In this document: in pieces, positions 1 through 8,715 of the stretch | Layout of the letters: every line of letters starts with the position of its first letter | How positions within the stretch are numbered: position 1 is the stretch's first letter | Source of the DNA: Myxococcus llanfairpwllgwyngyllgogerychwyrndrobwllllantysiliogogogochensis | Lineage (GTDB): Bacteria > Myxococcota > Myxococcia > Myxococcales > Myxococcaceae | Assembly (NCBI RefSeq): GCF_006636215.1 | Contig: NZ_VIFM01000024.1 | Coordinates: forward strand, 1 to 64,000 | Length of the DNA: 64,000 nt | Reading direction: 5' to 3' | Position numbers and translations under genes: made by a program | The notes under the pieces: model-generated | Told to the model about the DNA's origin: nothing | Seen by the model: only the letters and a program-made list of their open reading frames with translations | The model's database searches: none

Positions 1-1352
<1,352 letters not shown>

Positions 1353-1355
1353 GCG

Positions 1356-2189
1356 TCACCGCGCCGGAGCGCACGCGGCGTCGAGCAACTCCGGCCGGTA
1401 TTCGAAGTGCATCGTGTCGTAGTGGTACCAGCGACCGCCCCAGATGAAGCCCTCCGCCTCGAAGGCGTCCACCAGCGCCTGGGGCACGGCGTTGCGCCAG
1501 CGCACCGGCGTCCGGGGCCGCTGCCATTCCCAGTAGTGCGAGCGCGCGGTGTTCAGGTCGATGGAGACGCCGTAGGAGTGCGCGCTCCGGCGCGTCGTGT
1601 GGGCGATGTTGCGCCAGACGAACGTCCCGCCCACGCCCTGGAGGAAGGGCTTCAGCGAGGCGTCCTTCGCCACCAGCGCCTCCAGCCGCGCGGCGACGCG
1701 CTGGAACGCCGGCGCCACCTTGCGGTGCACCTTGAGCCGCTGACCGAGGAACACGAGCGGCACCACGTCCACCTTCTCCTTCGCATCGCCGTACATGGCC
1801 TCGAACAGCGGCTCGAAGCGGATGCGCCCGGGGTCCTCGTCCTCGCGAGTGACCGGAGCGATGGGGCCCGCGACATAGGCAATGGAGAGCGTGTCCTCCA
1901 GGTCCGGGGCCTCCAGCTTTCGAGGGAACGACTTCCGCTGGCCGTCGTCGAACGGATGGGCGCGTCCATCCGGCAGCGTGAAGCCCCAGCCCGCGTCGAG
2001 GCGCACCGGCGTCAGCACCGGATACCACTTCGCCAGACAAGCCAGCGCGGATGGAGGTGCGCCAGGGGCATCGCGCACGGCGCGCGGAGCTTCGACAGAC
2101 GGACCCGCGTCGGGCGGTGTCGCGGCGAGCGCGCCTTGGGACAGCAGACACAGCACCCAGGCGCGCGTGAAGAAGTGGACGGGAGTCAC
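1356..2189 (-). CDS. M15-family D-Ala-D-Ala carboxypeptidase-like protein, secreted
   Basis: Probable periplasmic zinc peptidase acting on peptidoglycan peptides. Seen: 277 residues from a GTG start preceded by a GAGG sequence; the N-terminus (VTPVHFFTRAWVLCLLSQGALA) is a good signal peptide. The C-terminal half has the M15 metal-site signature SAHSYGVSIDLN (S-x-H-x-x-G-x-x-x-D) and a later MHFEYRPEL with the second zinc histidine and the catalytic acidic residue. The open frame extends upstream to 2912, but that part lies antisense to the DUF3332 gene and has no signal sequence, so I rejected it. An ATG at 2231 would add 14 residues. It ends 3 bp from the convergent activator gene. Exact substrate not determinable. 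Confidence 0.85.
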   Translation of the reverse strand: MTPVHFFTRAWVLCLLSQGALAATPPDAGPSVEAPRAVRDAPGAPPSALACLAKWYPVLTPVRLDAGWGFTLPDGRAHPFDDGQRKSFPRKLEAPDLEDTLSIAYVAGPIAPVTREDEDPGRIRFEPLFEAMYGDAKEKVDVVPLVFLGQRLKVHRKVAPAFQRVAARLEALVAKDASLKPFLQGVGGTFVWRNIAHTTRRSAHSYGVSIDLNTARSHYWEWQRPRTPVRWRNAVPQALVDAFEAEGFIWGGRWYHYDTMHFEYRPELLDAACAPAR

Positions 2190-2324
2190 CCGCGCATCCT
2201 CGCACCCGGGGGATGTTCGAGTGGTGAGCATTGGACTGGGAGGCGAACGAAGTATCGCCGGGAAAATCCACCGTGGCATGGTGGGTCCGCCTCCGCAGTC
2301 CTTCCATCCTCCCAAGGAGGGCCC

Positions 2325-2972
2325 ATGATGAAGCGTCCGTCTCCGTGGCTCGCTGTGCTGTGCGCCGGGTTCATCTCCATGCATGCGACCGGGTGCTTCG
2401 GCAGTTTCAAACTCACGCAGAAGATCTGGCAGTTCAACAAGAACATCTCCGGTGAGAAGTTCGTGCAGTGGTTGATGTTCCTCGTGCTCGTCATCGTCCC
2501 CGTCTATGAGATTGGCGCGCTCATCGACGCGCTCATCATCAACAGCATCGAGTTCTGGAGCGGCAACAACCCCGTGTCGAGCGCGGACGGCACCGACGAC
2601 GGCACGCGAGTCGTCCGCCTGAGCCCCACGGACGTGCTGCGCATGTCGCGCGACGCGGAGAGCGGCGTCATGAAGCTGGAGCTGGAGCGCGCGGGCCAGG
2701 AGCCCGTCATCCGCTACTTCGAGCCGCTGGAGAACGGCATGGCCGTGCGCGACGACGCGGGCGCGCTGCTCGTTCGCGCGGAAGGCGCGGCGGACGGCGC
2801 GGTGGCGGTGACCGACGCCTCGGGTGCCACGCTGACGGTCCACGGCGCGGAGGCCGTGGCGCTCGCCCGGCGCGTGTACGAGGACGGTGGCGCGCTGGCG
2901 CTCGCCCGGCACACCGTGGCCCGGTCCACCGTGTCGAATGGGCTCGCGCTCAACACCTGCGCCACGCCGTAG
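2325..2972 (+). CDS. DUF3332-family membrane-anchored lipoprotein
   Basis: Function unknown. Seen: 215 residues from ATG with a strong AAGGAGG seven bases upstream (a second ATG follows directly). The N-terminus is a lipoprotein signal ending at Cys in ATGCFGSF. Next comes TQKIWQFNKNISGEKFVQWLMFLVLVIVP with a hydrophobic segment at about residues 47-70 and IEFWSGNNP, the pattern I associate with DUF3332 proteins. The remaining C-terminal 130 residues are soluble and Ala/Gly-rich, with repeated short beta-like segments. It stands alone between the peptidase gene and a convergent lipoprotein pair, and a strong hairpin follows its stop. Confidence 0.88.
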   Translation: MMKRPSPWLAVLCAGFISMHATGCFGSFKLTQKIWQFNKNISGEKFVQWLMFLVLVIVPVYEIGALIDALIINSIEFWSGNNPVSSADGTDDGTRVVRLSPTDVLRMSRDAESGVMKLELERAGQEPVIRYFEPLENGMAVRDDAGALLVRAEGAADGAVAVTDASGATLTVHGAEAVALARRVYEDGGALALARHTVARSTVSNGLALNTCATP

Positions 2973-2986
2973 CCCCCTGCTGGAGC

Positions 2987-3018
2987 GCGGTGACGCCCGA
3001 GCGTCCGGGCGTCACCGC
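2987..3018. terminator. 13-bp perfect hairpin between convergent genes
   Basis: Arms GCGGTGACGCCCG (2987-2999) and CGGGCGTCACCGC (3006-3018) pair perfectly across a 6-nt loop, midway between convergent stops at 2972 and 3039. No T-run follows on either strand, which is usual for high-GC genomes. It probably ends transcription in both directions. Confidence 0.75.
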
Positions 3019-3038
3019 TGGCTCACGGCGAGCCTTCG

Positions 3039-3593
3039 CTACGGGATGATGACACTCCCGTCGAGCGGCTCACCCTCTTCCGGACCGAAGCCCGCATCCA
3101 GTGCTTCCGAGGAGAAGGTCCCCTCCAGGCTGCGACCGGCGCCGTAGCCGTCGCCCTTCTTGAAGGACATGGAGAAGTCCCCGCGCGTCTGCTCGCCCGG
3201 GTTGCCTCCGGACTCCAACTGCAAGTCCCCCTTCTCCACCGGCGCGAAGACGCGCGACGGCTCGCCCGCGTTGAGGTGCACCACCGTGGCTCGCGCCAGT
3301 CCCGAGGGCGTGTTGCCCGCCAGGTTGATTTTCGCGCCCGGCCGCAGGTCCAACCCTTCCGTGGACACGGTGAGCCGCACCACCAGGTCCACGTCCAGGT
3401 CGTTGTTGCGGAAGTAGCTCACCTGGAGCGCCTCCGCGTTGCGGAGAATCTCCACGCGCGACACCTCCAGCGGGAAGAGCTCCGACACGCTTCCGGACAG
3501 CGAGTTGTCCGGACGGCTGCACGCCACCATGCCGGCGCCGGACGCAATGCCCGCCAGTGTCAGCGCCGCCAGGGCGCGGACCGCACTTCTCAT
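3039..3593 (-). CDS. Putative lipoprotein, paralogue of the lipoprotein at 29004
   Basis: Function unknown. Seen: 184 residues, signal peptide with lipobox ending in VACSRP. The mature part starts with a motif also found in the 29004-29522 protein: LSGSVSELFPLEVSR here, LEGSVSPLLDLKYKR there. Both then share an INLA segment, EP-x-RVF with an acidic residue and KG or RG, then GDF followed by GR-x(3)-G-x-F near the end. The start ATG overlaps the stop of the upstream gene by ATGA, so the two are translationally coupled. The relationship to a protein of the envelope-machine operon suggests a beta-rich outer-membrane-associated lipoprotein; that part is inference. Confidence 0.85.
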   Translation of the reverse strand: MRSAVRALAALTLAGIASGAGMVACSRPDNSLSGSVSELFPLEVSRVEILRNAEALQVSYFRNNDLDVDLVVRLTVSTEGLDLRPGAKINLAGNTPSGLARATVVHLNAGEPSRVFAPVEKGDLQLESGGNPGEQTRGDFSMSFKKGDGYGAGRSLEGTFSSEALDAGFGPEEGEPLDGSVIIP

Positions 3594-4954
3594 TGCTCCA
3601 CCGCGAGGTTCAGGACGCCCTTCTTCGTGAGCGCCGCCACCGGCGTGCGGTAGAGCACCACGCGCTTGCCCGTGGAGAGGAACGCCAGCTTCGGGGACCA
3701 GCCGCCGTTGGCGTCGACCAACGTCTCACGCCAGTTGCCCGCGATGCGCGCGCTGATGATGAGCTGGTCCTCGTTCGGGTTGCAGCTCGTGTCGTTGCGG
3801 CCCGTCTCCGACGAGCAGACGTAGTGGGCGATGTGCGGCTCGTGGTTCGCCGCGTCGAACGCGAGCGACGGATACCAGCCGCCCGTCCCCCGGCCGAACA
3901 CCGGGTCCGGCGTCGACCATTCGCCCGTCGTCGCGCAGCTCGTCGCGCTGGGGCTCGGGCAGTCGTAGTACTGCAACACGTCGCCTCGCGAGGAGCCGCG
4001 GTTCTGCACGGCGATGCCGAAGCCCGCCACCGAGTCGTACGCGATGGACGGCCCCAGCTGCGTGTTGCCCACGCTCTCCGGCGTGGCCACCAGCACCGGC
4101 GCCGTCCAGGCCGCGCCATCCGCGTTGCGCCGCTGGAAGACGATGCCCGCGCCCGTCGCCTGCGCGGCTTCCTTCACCAGGTCGTGCACCACCGCGGGCT
4201 GCGCGCCCGCCATGATGAGACCGATGTGGCCGCCGTAGCCCGCCTTGGTGTCGCCCGACGAGGCCAGCATGCGGAACGTCCAGCTCGCGGGCCCGCCGCT
4301 CGCCAGCTCCAGGTCCGCCGACTCCCAGTCCTGACGACCGAAGTTGCCGTTGTGTCCGTCGCGATACGCGACGAGGGCCTGACCGCCGGAGAAGACCATG
4401 GACGGGTTGAGCCCGATGAGGAAGCCCACGTCGCTCAGCGGGTTGCCGATGGCCGCCGCGTTGGAGCGCGTGCCGACGACCCGCTGCGTCCACGCGCCCG
4501 CCGACGAGCGATAGGACACCGCCGCATCACTCTGGAGCCAGAACGTGGAGTCGTCGCTGCCGCCACCCAGGTAGGCCACCGCCGGCTGTCCATCCGGACC
4601 GAAGGCGATCGACACCCCGTACACACGCTGCACGGTGACAATCTTCTCCGCTGGCCCGAGCACGCCCGCGTTGAACTCGCGGTAGCGCAGGTCGTAGTTC
4701 ACCACGCTGCCCGTCGTCGTCCCGTTGTTCACGAAGTACGCCATGCCGATGCGGTCCTCGGGACCGACGGCCATGGCGATGTTGGAGATGGGGTTGAACT
4801 CGCTCGGGTCCGAGTCCACCTCCAAGCGGGTGAAGGGTGAATCCGAAGGTCCCGGCCCGCCATCCGGGCGCCCCGCGTCCGGATTGTCCGGATTGGAATC
4901 CTTCCCGCATCCCAATGCCAGCGCCAATCCCAGTGCCCAGACATGCCGTCTCAT
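3590..4954 (-). CDS. Secreted beta-propeller-like lipoprotein, function unknown
   Basis: Seen: 454 residues from ATG with AAGGAGA upstream. The signal peptide ends in a lipobox (LALGCGKDS), followed by an Asp/Pro/Gly-rich linker (DSNPDNPDAGRPDGGPGPSD). The body contains repeated units with aromatic/Gly turns such as AFGPDGQPAVAYLGG, NPSMVFSGGQALVAYRDG, GPSIAYDSVAGFGIAV and YPSLAFDAANHEPHIAHY, spaced about 45-60 residues apart, as in beta-propeller or sialidase-like repeats. No catalytic motif recognised. Its stop overlaps the next start by ATGA, so it is the first gene of a two-gene leftward unit. Likely on the cell surface or in the periplasm. Confidence 0.85.
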   Translation of the reverse strand: MRRHVWALGLALALGCGKDSNPDNPDAGRPDGGPGPSDSPFTRLEVDSDPSEFNPISNIAMAVGPEDRIGMAYFVNNGTTTGSVVNYDLRYREFNAGVLGPAEKIVTVQRVYGVSIAFGPDGQPAVAYLGGGSDDSTFWLQSDAAVSYRSSAGAWTQRVVGTRSNAAAIGNPLSDVGFLIGLNPSMVFSGGQALVAYRDGHNGNFGRQDWESADLELASGGPASWTFRMLASSGDTKAGYGGHIGLIMAGAQPAVVHDLVKEAAQATGAGIVFQRRNADGAAWTAPVLVATPESVGNTQLGPSIAYDSVAGFGIAVQNRGSSRGDVLQYYDCPSPSATSCATTGEWSTPDPVFGRGTGGWYPSLAFDAANHEPHIAHYVCSSETGRNDTSCNPNEDQLIISARIAGNWRETLVDANGGWSPKLAFLSTGKRVVLYRTPVAALTKKGVLNLAVEQ

Positions 4955-5086
4955 CTTCTGTCTCCTTGCGTTGTCGGCCCTGCACATCGTCGTTTCATCC
5001 TACGTCACCACCACGCCCGAGGAAGCAGGCGAGCCATGCATCCCGACGCGGCGAAGCGCCTCGCGCTGGGTTACGCTCGCGCACCT

Positions 5087-5743
5087 ATGCCCCGTGCGCG
5101 TTCCCCTCGTCAGCGCCTGTCGCGGCGCTCCTTCATCCGGCGGCTGACCTTCCTGGGCGGCGGCGTCGTGCTGCTCGGACCGCTGGCCTGCAAGCGCTCC
5201 TCCGAGGAAGCCCCCAAGCCCGCCACGGACCCCGGCCCCCTGGGCACCGCGCCCGGTGGGCAACACCATCGCACCTTCTCCTCGTTCGAGCTGGCCGTCG
5301 TCACCGCCGCCACCGAGCGCATCCTCCCGCGCGACGAGGACCCCGGCGCGCTCGACGCCGACGTGCCTGTCTACATCGACCGCATCCTCCAGACACCCGA
5401 GATGAAGCCCATGCGCGACGACTTCCTGGAGGGGCTCGCCGCGCTGGAGCGCCGCTCGCAGCGCATGTTCCAGAAGGGCTTCTCCGCCATCACCCCCGCG
5501 CAGCAGGACGAGCTGCTCACGCTCTTCAAGGACAGCCCGCCCCAGAGCGGCGAGGCGCACTTCCTGGAGCTGCTCACCGTGCTGACGTTGGAGGGCTTCC
5601 TGGGTGACCCGTCCTACGGGGGAAACAAGGGCAAGGTGGGCTGGAGGCTGATGGGGTTCGACGCCGTGGGCACCATCGCCATGGCGCCGCCCGAGGGCTA
5701 CGACGGACCGAAGTGCCTGCGCGAGTGCGGGGTTCACAAGTGA
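5087..5743 (+). CDS. Tat-exported gluconate 2-dehydrogenase subunit 3-like protein
   Basis: Small partner subunit of a membrane- or periplasm-located flavin dehydrogenase. Seen: 218 residues starting at the ATG just before the twin-arginine signal SRRSFIRRLTFLGGG; the frame is open further upstream but lacks support. The mature part fits the subunit-3 family: FSSFELAVVTAATERILPRDEDPGALDADVPVYIDRIL near residue 70, and LGDPSYGGNKGKVGWRLMGF near 180. The stop overlaps the GTG of the GMC oxidoreductase (GTGA at 5740-5743). Because the oxidoreductase has no signal peptide, this subunit probably carries it through the Tat translocon. Confidence 0.9.
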   Translation: MPRARSPRQRLSRRSFIRRLTFLGGGVVLLGPLACKRSSEEAPKPATDPGPLGTAPGGQHHRTFSSFELAVVTAATERILPRDEDPGALDADVPVYIDRILQTPEMKPMRDDFLEGLAALERRSQRMFQKGFSAITPAQQDELLTLFKDSPPQSGEAHFLELLTVLTLEGFLGDPSYGGNKGKVGWRLMGFDAVGTIAMAPPEGYDGPKCLRECGVHK

Positions 5744-7410
5744 GCCTGCCCGAAGTCGACATCTGCATCATCGGCAGCGGCGCGGGCGGCGCGCCCATGG
5801 CGCTGGAGCTGGGCCGCGCGGGCTTCAAAGTCGTGGTGCTGGAGAAGGGCCCCCACTACCGGCCCCAGGACTTCGTCCACGACGAAATCCTCAACAGTCG
5901 CCGCAACTTCTTCATGCCACTGCCCTGGGAGGAGCCGCACCTGCTGCGCAAGGGCGCCAAGGGCAAGTACGAGCGCAGCTCCGCGGCGTGGACGGCCAAC
6001 TGCGTGGGCGGCGGCACCGTGCACATGAGCGGCTTCTTCTACCGCCTCAAGCCGGTGGACTTCCGGCTGCGCAGCACGCTGGGCGCGGTGGCCGGCAGCA
6101 CGATTGCCGACTGGCCCATCTCCTACGAGGACCTGGCGCCCTTCTACGACAAGGCCGAGCAGGAGCTGGGCGTGTCCGGACAGGCCGTGGCCCACCCCTT
6201 CGCCGAGCCGCGCAGCGCGCCGTACCCGCTGCCGCCCCTGGACGTGCACCCGGTGGCGGGGGAAATCGACAAGGCGTGCAAGGGGATGGGCTGGCACTCG
6301 CTGCCCACCGCGCGCGGCATCATCAGCCGTCCCTACAAGGGCCGGGCGCCGTGCGCGTACTGCGCGCTGTGTGGCAGCTACGGCTGTGAGATGGGCGCCA
6401 AGAGCGGCACGAACGCAAGCCTCATCCCCGCCGCCGTGGCCACCGGCAACGTGCAGGTGCGGCCCGGTTGCATGGCGCGCACCGTGGAGGTGGACAAGAA
6501 GGGACGCGCGCGCAGCGTCATCTACCTGGACGCGGACGGCGTCACCCAGGAGCAGCCCGCCAAGGTCATCGTCGTGTCGTGCACGGCGGTGGAGAGCGCG
6601 CGGCTGTTGCTCAACTCCACGTCCAGCCGCTTCGCGAGCGGACTGGCCAACGGCAGCGGGCTGGTGGGAAAGAACCTCATCTTCAGCTCGTTCGGTGAGT
6701 CCCAGGCGACGTTCCGACTGTCGAAGCAGGCCGAGAAGCGCCCGTGGCTCAAGGACCCGGGCCCCTTCGTCAACCGCAGCATCCAGGACTTCTACCTGAT
6801 GCCGGATGAGCGCTTCGGCTTCCGCAAGGGCGGCACCATGGGCTTCATGTGGGCGCATCCCAATCCCATCCATGCCGCCACGGGGCTTGCCGGCAGCGGC
6901 TCCTCGGCCGTCTTCGGCAAGGAGCTGAAGGACAGGATGCGGGCCTACCGGGACTCGCGCATCCTCCTGTTCGAGGTCTACGGGGAGTTCCTCCCCACGC
7001 CCGGCAGCTACGTGGGCGTGGAGAGCGCGGTGAAGGACAAGCACGGCATCCCCGTGGCCGCCATCACCGTGGAGCGACACCCCACGGACCTGGTCGCCAC
7101 GCGCTTCCTCGTCGAGCGCGGTGAAGAAGTCCTGCTGCGCCTGGAGCCGGATGAACTCAAGCGCACCACCACCGCCGGAGAGACGACCATCCTCCAGCAC
7201 GGCACCTGCCGCTTCGGTGACGACGCGGCCACGTCCGTGCTGGACAGGAATTGCCGCGCGCACGAGGTGCCCAATCTCTATGTCGTGGACGGCAGCTTCA
7301 TGCCCACGGGCGGCAGCGTGCCCTCCACGCTGACCATCGCCGCCAACAGCTTCCGGGTGGCGAGCCACCTTGTTCGAACGTTGAAGCAAGGCGTCGCCTC
7401 CGGCGGTTAG
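5740..7410 (+). CDS. GMC-family FAD oxidoreductase (gluconate/alcohol dehydrogenase-like large subunit)
   Basis: FAD enzyme oxidising an alcohol or sugar group; substrate not determinable. Seen: 556 residues from a GTG in a GTGA overlap. The N-terminal dinucleotide fold is VDICIIGSGAGGAPMALELG with the ELEKGP-like acidic end (VVLEKGPHY). A Cys cluster CAYCALCGSYGC (four Cys: C-x2-C-x2-C-x4-C) lies near residue 207. The C-terminal GMC domain has HGTCRFGDD and DGSFMPTGGSVPSTLTIAANSFRVA, which includes the usual active-site region. No signal peptide, so export probably depends on the Tat subunit immediately upstream. The Cys cluster is not a general feature of the GMC family and could bind a metal or cluster, or form disulfides. 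Confidence 0.92.
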   Translation: MSLPEVDICIIGSGAGGAPMALELGRAGFKVVVLEKGPHYRPQDFVHDEILNSRRNFFMPLPWEEPHLLRKGAKGKYERSSAAWTANCVGGGTVHMSGFFYRLKPVDFRLRSTLGAVAGSTIADWPISYEDLAPFYDKAEQELGVSGQAVAHPFAEPRSAPYPLPPLDVHPVAGEIDKACKGMGWHSLPTARGIISRPYKGRAPCAYCALCGSYGCEMGAKSGTNASLIPAAVATGNVQVRPGCMARTVEVDKKGRARSVIYLDADGVTQEQPAKVIVVSCTAVESARLLLNSTSSRFASGLANGSGLVGKNLIFSSFGESQATFRLSKQAEKRPWLKDPGPFVNRSIQDFYLMPDERFGFRKGGTMGFMWAHPNPIHAATGLAGSGSSAVFGKELKDRMRAYRDSRILLFEVYGEFLPTPGSYVGVESAVKDKHGIPVAAITVERHPTDLVATRFLVERGEEVLLRLEPDELKRTTTAGETTILQHGTCRFGDDAATSVLDRNCRAHEVPNLYVVDGSFMPTGGSVPSTLTIAANSFRVASHLVRTLKQGVASGG

Positions 7411-7916
7411 CGATTGCGCAGGGGCGTCACGTCGACCTTCACGGCGTAGCGCGCCTGCATGTCGGACTCGAACTCGATGAGGTGGTCGCCCACTCCGGTG
7501 ACGTCCGCCTCCTTCGTGAAGACGCTGAACTTCTCCATCGAGTCGAGCACCGCGCGCCCATCCGCCGCCAGACGCGTGCGGGCCCGGCACCCCTCCTCGT
7601 GGAAGATGACCACCGTCTCCTCTCCCGCGGCGGTGACCTCGTCCAGGTAGAAGCTCACCTTGACGTGAGACGCCTCCGGCACCTGGACGATGAACTTGCT
7701 GCGACCAGGGAAGCGACCCTCCGCATAGCCTTCCGCTCCGAGAATGCAGCCCGCGACGCTGCCACACACCGGCCACGTCTCATCACACGCATCCTTCACA
7801 CGCGGACCGATGAAGTCGTCGCGCGTGTCGCCACAACCCACCACCAACAACATGAGCAGGAATGCACCGGCGCTCTGGGCCTTACGACAGAACACTGTTA
7901 CAACATTCATCATCAT
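7407..7916 (-). CDS. Putative lipoprotein of unknown function
   Basis: Seen: 169 residues; three consecutive ATG codons (7916, 7913, 7910) follow an AGAGG, so the start is uncertain by two residues. The signal peptide has lipobox LLVVGCGD. The mature part contains four further Cys (DACDETWPVCGSVAGC and EEGCRAR), which suggests disulfides in the periplasm or outside. The C-terminal half is predicted beta-rich (IVQVPEASHVKVSFYLDEV, AVKVDVTPL) and resembles a pre-peptidase-like sandwich only loosely. Its stop overlaps the stop of the convergent oxidoreductase gene. Its start is 27 bp from the divergent gene at 7944. Confidence 0.8.
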   Translation of the reverse strand: MMMNVVTVFCRKAQSAGAFLLMLLVVGCGDTRDDFIGPRVKDACDETWPVCGSVAGCILGAEGYAEGRFPGRSKFIVQVPEASHVKVSFYLDEVTAAGEETVVIFHEEGCRARTRLAADGRAVLDSMEKFSVFTKEADVTGVGDHLIEFESDMQARYAVKVDVTPLRNR

Positions 7917-7943
7917 CGACCCTCTAGCGAGGAGTGAACGTCC

Positions 7944-8381
7944 ATGCGACTGCACACCCCGTGGCTCCCTATTCTCTTCTTCTCACTCGCGGCCTGCGGT
8001 GAGAGCGCCGAAGAACTTCCCAAGACCCCGCAGCTCGTCTCGGACCGCGACGAGATGGCATTCGACCGCGAGTTCAACGCGGGCACCTTCGTCGGAACCA
8101 GTGGCTTCAACTCGGTCATGGTGACGAACATGGGGGAGGATACGCTGGAAATCACCGACATCACCCTCAACGCTCCGTCCGTGTTCACGATGAAGGTCTC
8201 CAATGACTACACGGCCGGCACGCCCCTGCAGCTGCCCTCGCTGAAGCACGTCTTCATCGAGGTGACGTTCAAGCCGCGCGAGGCCCAAGTGTACCAGGGC
8301 ACCATCACCATCAAGTCCAATGCGGCGAACCTTCCAGAGAAGGTCATCGCCCTCAACGGACAGGGTATCGCGCCTCCCTGA
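7944..8381 (+). CDS. Lipoprotein with a choice-of-anchor/ASPM-SPD2-Hydin-type immunoglobulin-like domain
   Basis: Seen: 145 residues from ATG with GAGGAGTG upstream. The signal peptide ends in LAACGES. The mature part is one Ig-like domain of about 100 residues with the characteristic strands MVTNMGEDTLEITDITL, FIEVTFKPREAQVYQGTITIKSNA and VIALNGQG at the end, as in the ASH/choice-of-anchor D group. Known: such domains act as structural or adhesive modules. It is divergent from the lipoprotein at 7407, and no room for a promoter exists in the gap. Role unknown. Confidence 0.85.
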   Translation: MRLHTPWLPILFFSLAACGESAEELPKTPQLVSDRDEMAFDREFNAGTFVGTSGFNSVMVTNMGEDTLEITDITLNAPSVFTMKVSNDYTAGTPLQLPSLKHVFIEVTFKPREAQVYQGTITIKSNAANLPEKVIALNGQGIAPP

Positions 8382-8674
8382 GCCTCCCCGAGGGTGAAGG
8401 GTGACGGGCACCACCCGCCACCCCACCCAGGTGGGTGTCATTCGCTCGCCCGCCCGCCGTGGCACACCTCGCGAAGTCGCTGGCCCACACCGCGCGCCAG
8501 GCCTCGCGACAATCACACACATTCCGCCGGACACCGGGTGATGGCCTCGCGAAAGCCAGGTCTCCCCGCATGAGCGACGGCTTCGTCGCCCCTTGTTCCA
8601 TCCACCCTGCCTCGCCAGCCGCCCCGCCTCGTTGAAGCCGGGTCAGACACATCGCGAGACACCGCATCGAACCA
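8382..8674. other. Non-coding interval without a credible gene
   Basis: About 290 bp between the Ig-like lipoprotein and the hairpin behind the surface-protein operon. Open frames here lack start signals and domain content. A short hairpin (CACCC-aggt-GGGTG near 8426-8439) could end the rightward gene. The string CTCGCGA recurs several times but with irregular spacing. Confidence 0.5.
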
Positions 8675-8700
8675 GGTGACTCCGCTGGGAGCGAGTCACC
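8675..8700 (-). terminator. Hairpin downstream of the surface-protein operon
   Basis: Arms GGTGACTC (8675-8682) and GAGTCACC (8693-8700) pair perfectly over a 10-nt loop, 15 bp beyond the stop of the leftward gene at 8716. No T-run follows. Likely end of the mtsD-F-like transcript. Confidence 0.55.
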
Positions 8701-8715
8701 CGGCCCGGCTCCCAC

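Noticed and set aside
1407-2972. Long rightward frame covering the M15 peptidase region and joined to the DUF3332 gene
   Set aside because: Only the part from 2325 has a ribosome site, signal peptide and family match; the rest is antisense to the peptidase gene.
5734-7776. 680-codon leftward open frame opposite the GMC oxidoreductase
   Set aside because: Shadow frame of a high-GC gene; His/Arg/Gly-rich, no domain, no start signal.
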